Of a stretch of DNA of 64,000 nt, positions 58,565 to 64,000 are shown piece by piece (positions within the stretch are counted from its first letter, which is position 1; each line of letters begins with the position of its first letter). This DNA is from Neoceratodus forsteri. Its lineage: Eukaryota > Chordata > Ceratodontiformes > Ceratodontidae. Under the pieces are notes generated by a model that worked only from the letters and a program-made list of their open reading frames with translations, made no database searches and had not been told where the DNA came from. The position numbers and the translations under genes were made by a program. The stretch is taken from the NCBI GenBank assembly GCA_016271365.2, contig CM057452.1, positions 1,244,741,001-1,244,805,000 of the forward strand. Reading direction: 5' to 3'.

Positions 58565-61150
58565 TGGACATCCTTTATTCATTTTCAAGGTGCACTCTGC
58601 ACCCCGGTGTGACCATGGCTGAGGTTCATTTCTAGGCACTACCTGGGGAAGGGTACAATGGAGGGGGAAAAAGTCAACAGAAAACATGGCAACTAATTAA
58701 AATATACACAGTGCAACAAATGCAAGTAAGAAACAAAGTTACACCGTGGAAAAATATCCAAATCAAACAAACAAACAAAAACAAATAGAATGTAATTCAA
58801 CAAGGGTGCTGTGCAAGCTGGCATAAGTCAGGAGAGAGAGTGGCATATGTAGGGGAGTACTGATAGGGGTCATTAAAAGAAGGGGGCGGGCAGAACTCAC
58901 CAGAAAAGATTGAAAAAATGTTTTGATGCTAGCAACAGTCATAGAGTGGGTGAAGTGACTAAAAATATATTTGAGGGAAGAGAGAAGAGGAGAGAGACCA
59001 ATTTTGAGGGGGGCTGTTACAGACAGATGGAGAAGGCAGAATGACCAGCTCAGATTTTTCAAACAAGACCTAAGTCATCATGGATTCCTTGGGGGGGGTC
59101 ATGCCAACTACTCCTGATTGAGTTCTTTGACTGGTTGACTAGGGAAATAGATCTGGGGGCAGTGGATGTGACCTATCTGGACTTTAGCAATGCACTGAGC
59201 ACTGTTCTGCACAAGAGACTGATTAAGAAATTAAGTAGCCTAGGTGAGGGATCCAAAGTGGTAAACTGAGTTAGAGACAGTTTAACGATGGGTGCCAGAG
59301 GGTGGTGGTTAATGGCACTCGGTCTAATGATGGAAGTATGACCAGAATGGTGCTGCAGGGCTCCGTACTGGGACCGCTCCTCTTCAATGTAAGGGAAGGG
59401 AAAGCATGCTTTTTAGCAGATGATACCAAAATCTGTAATAGGGTTGACAATCCGGAGGGGGTGGAAGCAATGCATAGAAATCTTGAGAAACTCGAGGAGT
59501 GGTCAAGAATATGGCAGTTGGGATTAAATGCCAAAAAGTGCAAAATCATGCACCTAGAGCATAGGAACCCAGGAACTGGGTATAGCATGGGGGGGTACAA
59601 TCAGTCACTAAACAGGAAAGGGGCCTTGGGGTTATCATATCTAATGACCTCAAAGTGGAAGAGCAGTGTGACAAAGCAATGGGTAGGGCCTGTGTCTTGC
59701 TTGGATATTGGGAGAGGTATCGACAGGAAAAGGGAGGAGATATTGACACTGTATCAGTCACCCACCATTAAGACCCCACCTGGAATATTGTGACCAGTTC
59801 TGGAGGCCACACTTCAGAAAGATGTTGGACAGGGTAGAGGCAGTCCAGATGAGGGCAACTAAAATGGTGCAGGGGTTGCACCAAAAGACCTATGAGGAGA
59901 GACTGAGGGATCTCACCTTGCACATGCTGGAGGAGAGGAAAGTGAGAGATAACATAATAGAGATCTACAAGTACCTCACAGGGTTGAAAAGGATGCAGGA
60001 GGGGAGTCTCTTTCAAATGAGGAAAAGCACCCTGGGAGTCATGTAGTGAAGATGCAGGGGGGAAGTATAAAAGGGATAAGAGGAAGTATTTCACTGAAAG
60101 ACTAGTAGATGCCTGGAAGAGACTGCCAGAAGTGATCAAGTTTAAAACAGTAGGTGCTTCAAGCATGTATGGGACAGACAGGGAGAATATTAGAACAGTA
60201 AATGGCAAGGAGGAGGGAGGGTCACTGGAGACCAGTTAGGGTTTGCAGAGACAGACTAGATAGGAACCTCTGGGCAGACAGGGTGGCCAAGTGATCCTTT
60301 TCTGACAAATGTGTCTATGTTTCAGTGAGGGATTAAAAGGAGCATGAGTCAGAGGAGTGAAGGCAGTAGGAGGAATAGATGGAGGAGAAGAAGGTAGGTG
60401 AATAGGAGAAAAAGCAGAGAGAGAACATTTTGCCAGACAGGAAGAGCAGTAAAGGACACACCTAAACTCAAGAGAGAGAAAAGGGAGACCGAGGTAGAAA
60501 GATCAGTGGTGTGTATGAAGAGGGGCATTAAGAGCAAAATGGCAAAAGTTGAAAGGGGGTCTAGTCTAACCGGGGTGAACTTGGGGGCAGCACTATAAGC
60601 CACACTCATGTAGTCAAACACCAACAGGATCATCTTCAGCATGATATCACAGTGGGCTGGGAGTAGCAGGCATGTTTTGTTATAGTGCAGTGTGCCAAGC
60701 TTGGGGAAGATGCTTTTTTTAAAGACAACATGTGGCAATGATATAAGTTGTACTGTCTAGACAATGATCTAGTCACACACTGAGGCATTTTAAGTGGTGG
60801 TACTTTTTCAAGGAGGCACCATCAAGAGTCATGAAGACAGGGTTGGGTTGGAGCTCAGTTAGCCTTTGCTTATTGCCAAAGGTCAAAGACTGTCTGTATG
60901 GTATAAAGAAAGAGTCAATTAGAATGGAACCATCACTGGATATTGTCAAAATCATGCTGCACTGATGATTCCTGCTTGGGGACCAAGGCTCCAGAGACAA
61001 AAAATTACAGTGTCATCCACACACATAAGGATAACCATGGAGCCGCAGACTGAGGAAAGGTTGTTTAGAAAAATAAAGAAGATGGAGCCCCAAATAGAGC
61101 CCTGTAGGACTTCCGATCTGAAAATGGGGGGATAAGGTGTCATGTAAACA
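58565..61150 (-). mobile_element. Rex1/L2-like LINE (copy C), split by a CR1
   Basis: Upstream part (61150-60345): a RSEVLQGSIWGSIFFIFLN segment, MCVDDTVIF (YADD is CVDD), then FPKLGTLHYNKTCLLLPAHC and FDYMSVAYSAA, matching copies A and B. Downstream part (59062-58565): a degraded C-terminus and a 3' tail (CTTCCCCAGGTAGTGCC, then GAAATGAACCTCAGCC on the minus strand) like the tail of copy A. The plus-strand CR1 at 59066-60330 lies exactly between, so it probably inserted here. Confidence 0.65.
59066..60330 (+). mobile_element. CR1 LINE inserted in copy C
   Basis: From the RT (HHGFLGGGSC, VDVTYLDFSNALSTVLHKRL) through ACFLADDTKICNRVDNPEG and KKCKIMHLEHRNPGTGYSMG. The post-RT region has KMVQGLHQKTYEERLRDL and LEERKVRDNIIEIYKYLTG. 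The C-terminus at about 60080-60180 gives KYFTERLVDAWKRLPEVI. The UTR ends TCTGACAAATGTGTCTATGTTTC. The active site LADD differs from FADD. Several frameshifts. Confidence 0.85.
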
Positions 61151-61504
61151 GTACTATATGATAGAGCATTGGCTGTCTGGCATTAATGCATGCCCAGCCA
61201 CATAGTGAGGTGCAAGGCTCTTAGGAAGAGTGCCTTTACCACTTGTAAGTGCATTAACCCTAGATAACCAACAACCTGGCGTGTCATATTGCACTTAGAA
61301 AATAGGTAAACAAAGAAAAAAATAAAAGACAAAAACCAAATGCCAACTTTTTTTAAAAGCAGACATTTTCTTTTGTTAGAAGCATAGAAAACATGATGAC
61401 AGAAAATGACCCAAAGTCCAGCCAGTCTGCCTAATATTTCAAAATATACTATATTTATTACAGTTATATTTAACTGAATACATATATTATTTACATAGCA
61501 TAGG
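61151..61504. other. Spacer without a gene
   Basis: AT-rich with poly-A and poly-T runs. No coding frame supported. Confidence 0.4.
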
Positions 61505-62135
61505 AGCTTGGGGTGGATCCAAAGGTAGTAAACTGGGTAAGAAATTGATTAAGGGATAGGTGGCAGAGGGTGGTGGTAAATGGAGTTCACTCAGAGGAAG
61601 GGAGGGTGACCAGCAGTGTGCCTCAGGGGTCAGTGCTGGCACCATTCCTCTTTAATGTCTTTAGTGACATTGCAGCGGAGCTACAAGGAAGGATCTACTT
61701 CTTTGTGGATGACACCAAACTTTTTAATATGGTGGACACTACAGTAAGTGTGGAAAGGGTGAGCTGTGTCCTGAGAAAACTAGAGGAATGGTCAAGTATA
61801 TGGCAGTTCAGTTTCAAAGAAAAAAATTGCAAAATAATGCACTTGGGGAACAGAAACCCAAGGGCGGAGAACAAAATGGGGTGATGGTGGTACTGACAAC
61901 CACCAAGCAGGAAAGATACCTGGGTGTGATCATGTTGGATAACTTAAAGGTGGCCAGGCAGTGCAACAATGCAGTTAGGATGCAAGTGGGATGCTGAAGT
62001 GCATAGGGAAGGGGTTTCATCAGCAGAAACAGGGAGGTGGTGTTGCCTCTGTATAGATTTCTGGTAAGACCCCACCTGAGGACTGTGACCATTTCTGGAA
62101 GTAGGTCTCCAGAAAGGACAGACTGGCCCCAGATA
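61505..62135 (+). mobile_element. CR1 fragment cut off by the Harbinger element
   Basis: RWQRVVVNGVHSEEGRVTSS, VPQGSVLAPFLFNVF, IYFFVDDTKLFNMVD (FADD is FVDD), KNCKIMHLGNRNPRAENKMG, VIMLDNLKVARQCNNAV and PLYRFLVRPHLRTV follow in CR1 order. CR1 homology stops near 62135, where a CpG-rich sequence starts, so this marks the left edge of the Harbinger element. Confidence 0.8.
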
Positions 62136-62557
62136 TTTCAAGGGTTCGCCATCATGGAAGTCCAAAAATCGCCATTTAGCGATATTCGAAAGAGGCAGTT
62201 GCGCCTGAAACATGCTGAGCAACAGCTAATGAAAATGAAGGCATGCACAACCAGGGGGTGGATCCATGCTAAAGACCGCAATGCGAGCTCAAAGACTCTG
62301 GCGCACGCGCAAGAGCGGCACAGCCGAAATTATGACTTAGCGGAAATGAGCCAAAATAAAAAGGCTCATGAAGCGCGCAAGAACGCTACCAGGCTGCCAA
62401 GTGGGGAGAGAGAGATGACAGACAGACAGACAGAAAAGGGCAGGCAAGGAAAGTGGGCCATAGTCTGTAGAGGCCAGCGGGGTGCCCGTGCAGTGGAAGT
62501 AGCAGTGAGGACAGCGGGGTAACACAGCAACACCAGCCGGGGGTCAGAAGCCAGGAG

Positions 62558-63815
62558 ATGGACAGTGGCAGTTTCCACATGGAAGCTGTAATGAGGGGGG
62601 TGAGAATGCATGCTGCAGGGGGACGTGGCCGTGGAAGAGCCCATCGGCGGTGTGCCCCCGACAGGCGGTACCGTGCCCGCATCAGCTTTGAGCTGTACAC
62701 AGATGTAGAGATTGTGGGCCGGTACCGCCTGAACAGTGCAATACTGAGATGGCTCTGTGAGCTGTGCAGTGATGTGATGCAGGCACCCTCACGACGGAGT
62801 CACGCTCTTTCGGTGGAGACCAAGGTGACAGCCTGCATGTGCCTGCTCACCACGGGCACCTTCCAGAGGCTGACAGGGACACCACAGGCATCACACAGTC
62901 GGCCACATCACGCATCCTCACCCAATCCTCAGAGCACTGCGTTACATGCTGCGGAGTACATCCATTTCCCCAGCACCACGGCAGAGCGTACAGCAAACAT
63001 GCAGGAGTTCCACAGGGTAGCACGTATGCCTGGTGTGCTAGGGGCCATAGACTGCACCCATGTGGCCATTCGCACGCCACCTGGCCCCGATGGCCAGGCA
63101 TATTGGAACAGAAAGGGATTCCCTAGTGTCAATTGCCAGGTGGTGTGTGATGCCACTGGGCGCATAATCAATGTCTGTGCCACACACCCTGGTGGAGCAC
63201 ATGATGCCTTCATATGGTATCAGTCTGCACTGTGCCATCAATTCGAGAGTGGGGACATCCCCACAGGACATCTAGTGGGTGAGTACACATGTATGGAATG
63301 CAAACTTGGGGCAAGGGTGGGAATGCCACAGGTGCCATGGTAGTGGCACACAGGGAGATGGCCAATATGGACCTGAACATGACACTGATCTCCACTATCT
63401 CCACACAGGTGACAGCAGATACCCACTCCATCCCTGGCTGCTCACACCGTACCGGCACCCCATGACCCCAGCGCAGCAATGCTATAATGAGGCACATGCC
63501 ACAACACGCAACATCATAGAGCGGGTGTTTGGGATGCTCAAGGCATGCTTCCGATGCCTAGACACCTCCGGCGGTGCCCTACAGTACAGCCCCCAAAAGG
63601 CCTGTGGGATATTCCTGGCCTGTTGCATCCTGCACAACATGGCCAAAGACCATGGGATAGCCGTACAGGTCAAAGAGGGGGACAGCGATGGGGACGCCAG
63701 TGGCACCGGTGTTGATGGTGATGAGCAGCCCCCAGGACGGCGGGACCCCCGACTGATCCGGCAGGCACAGCTGCACCGGGACACCATCACAGAGGAGCAC
63801 TCACGCACAACACAG
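62558..63815 (+). CDS. PIF/Harbinger (HARBI1-like) DDE transposase, two exons, partial
   Basis: Exon 1 is 62558-63278, intron 63279-63408, exon 2 63409-63815. Splicing gives an uninterrupted 376-codon frame and restores GHLVGDSRYPLHPWLLTP, a hallmark Harbinger segment. An Arg/Gly-rich N-terminus (residues 20-42) precedes the HTH region (about 50-130) and nuclease core. Catalytic candidates are Asp165 in GAIDCTH, Asp216 in GAHDAF and Glu278 in NIIERVFGML. FLACCILHNMAKDHG is the usual C-terminal motif. The frame ends at a second donor (CAG/GTAAGT at 63816) and is also open, if unspliced, to the window end. Residues about 108-127 appear out of frame. The protein excises and inserts Harbinger DNA with a Myb-like partner. 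A domesticated host copy is possible but less likely. Confidence 0.85.
63279..63408 (+). other. Intron of the Harbinger transposase gene
   Basis: GTGAGT at 63279 and CACACAG ending at 63408 are consensus splice sites 130 bp apart. Reading through would reach a stop within the intron (63341-63343), whereas splicing joins G|GT into the Gly of LVGDS in phase. Confidence 0.8.
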
Positions 63816-64000
63816 GTAAGTCAAGGGCATGTGCAACCAACACTGTCCATGCACAAACCACAGGCACACAGGGGAACACACCAGGGGTGCATGATGGTCA
63901 GGGGAGTGGAACGGTCCAGGCATACAAACACACCATCAGGGAGGGGTGAGCACTCATATGGACACACACACACCAGGCACAGAGCGTACATGGGCACATG
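63816..64000 (+). other. Probable second intron or 3' extension
   Basis: Begins GTAAGT directly after CAG. It is rich in CACA and low in coding character, although the frame stays open. Confidence 0.5.

Larger units (their letters stand above)
62136..64000 (+). mobile_element. PIF/Harbinger element, left part (runs past window end)
   Basis: The interval starts where the CR1 stops and holds a CpG-rich leader (62140-62557) and the transposase gene. The left terminal repeat should lie near 62135-62170 (GGGTTCGCCATCATGG region), but its partner is outside the window, so it cannot be confirmed. A short GACA run lies at 62420-62432. Confidence 0.6.

Noticed and set aside
62037..62522. 161-residue open frame ahead of the Harbinger gene
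   Set aside because: It starts in CR1 and runs across the element boundary into the leader, so it cannot be one gene. The part from 62139 might be a leader ORF but has no recognisable domain.

Overview
This window is vertebrate nuclear DNA made almost entirely of transposable elements. I find no host protein-coding gene, rRNA, tRNA or CRISPR array that I can support. The element mix is CR1-like, L2-like, Rex1/L2-like, Tx1-type L1 and Ingi/Vingi-like LINEs, a Penelope-like element, a Gmr1-like Ty3/Gypsy element, PIF/Harbinger, a hAT miniature element, a Crypton-type tyrosine recombinase and a possible MIR/CORE-SINE. Together with long (AC)n arrays and minisatellites, this suggests a large, repeat-rich genome, most plausibly a sarcopterygian such as a lungfish, an amphibian or a coelacanth. 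The species is an inference; the sequence does not name it.

Layout. 1-960: 3' end of a Rex1/L2-like LINE. 1260-3840: an L2 LINE. 4473-7660 (minus): a decayed Gmr1-like Gypsy element with protease, then integrase, then reverse transcriptase. 8400-11770 (minus): an Ingi/Vingi-like LINE. 12550-14470 (minus): a Penelope-like element with RT and GIY-YIG endonuclease. 14815-16390: a Tx1-type L1 remnant broken by another repeat. 16400-22140: a MITE candidate, a CR1 3' end, a TAGTG array, a 60-bp minisatellite and unassigned DNA. 22150-25320 (minus): the best preserved CR1. 26066-26269: a hAT MITE with an exact 8-bp target duplication, followed by SINE and LINE scraps. 28806-28972: (AC)n. 30775-35450: CR1 and Rex1/L2 pieces.

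37317-50998 appears to be one PIF/Harbinger transposon blown apart by later insertions. Perfect 14-bp inverted termini lie 13.7 kb apart. Inside are the two halves of a Harbinger transposase on the plus strand and a Myb/SANT-like gene on the minus strand. A CR1 split the transposase gene, and a Crypton-type element then split that CR1. A Tx1-type L1 lies further in. Removing the insertions leaves about 5.2 kb, a normal Harbinger size.

55558-57966 is a TIR element holding an L1 derivative that carries only ORF1 (HAL1-like), flanked by a 12-bp duplication. 58565-61150 is a Rex1/L2-like LINE split by a CR1. From 62136 to the window end lies a GC- and CpG-rich PIF/Harbinger transposase gene with an apparent GT-AG intron and all three DDE residues. 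It is the youngest-looking and most nearly intact gene here.

The genes do not form a host pathway. What the window records is an order of insertions.
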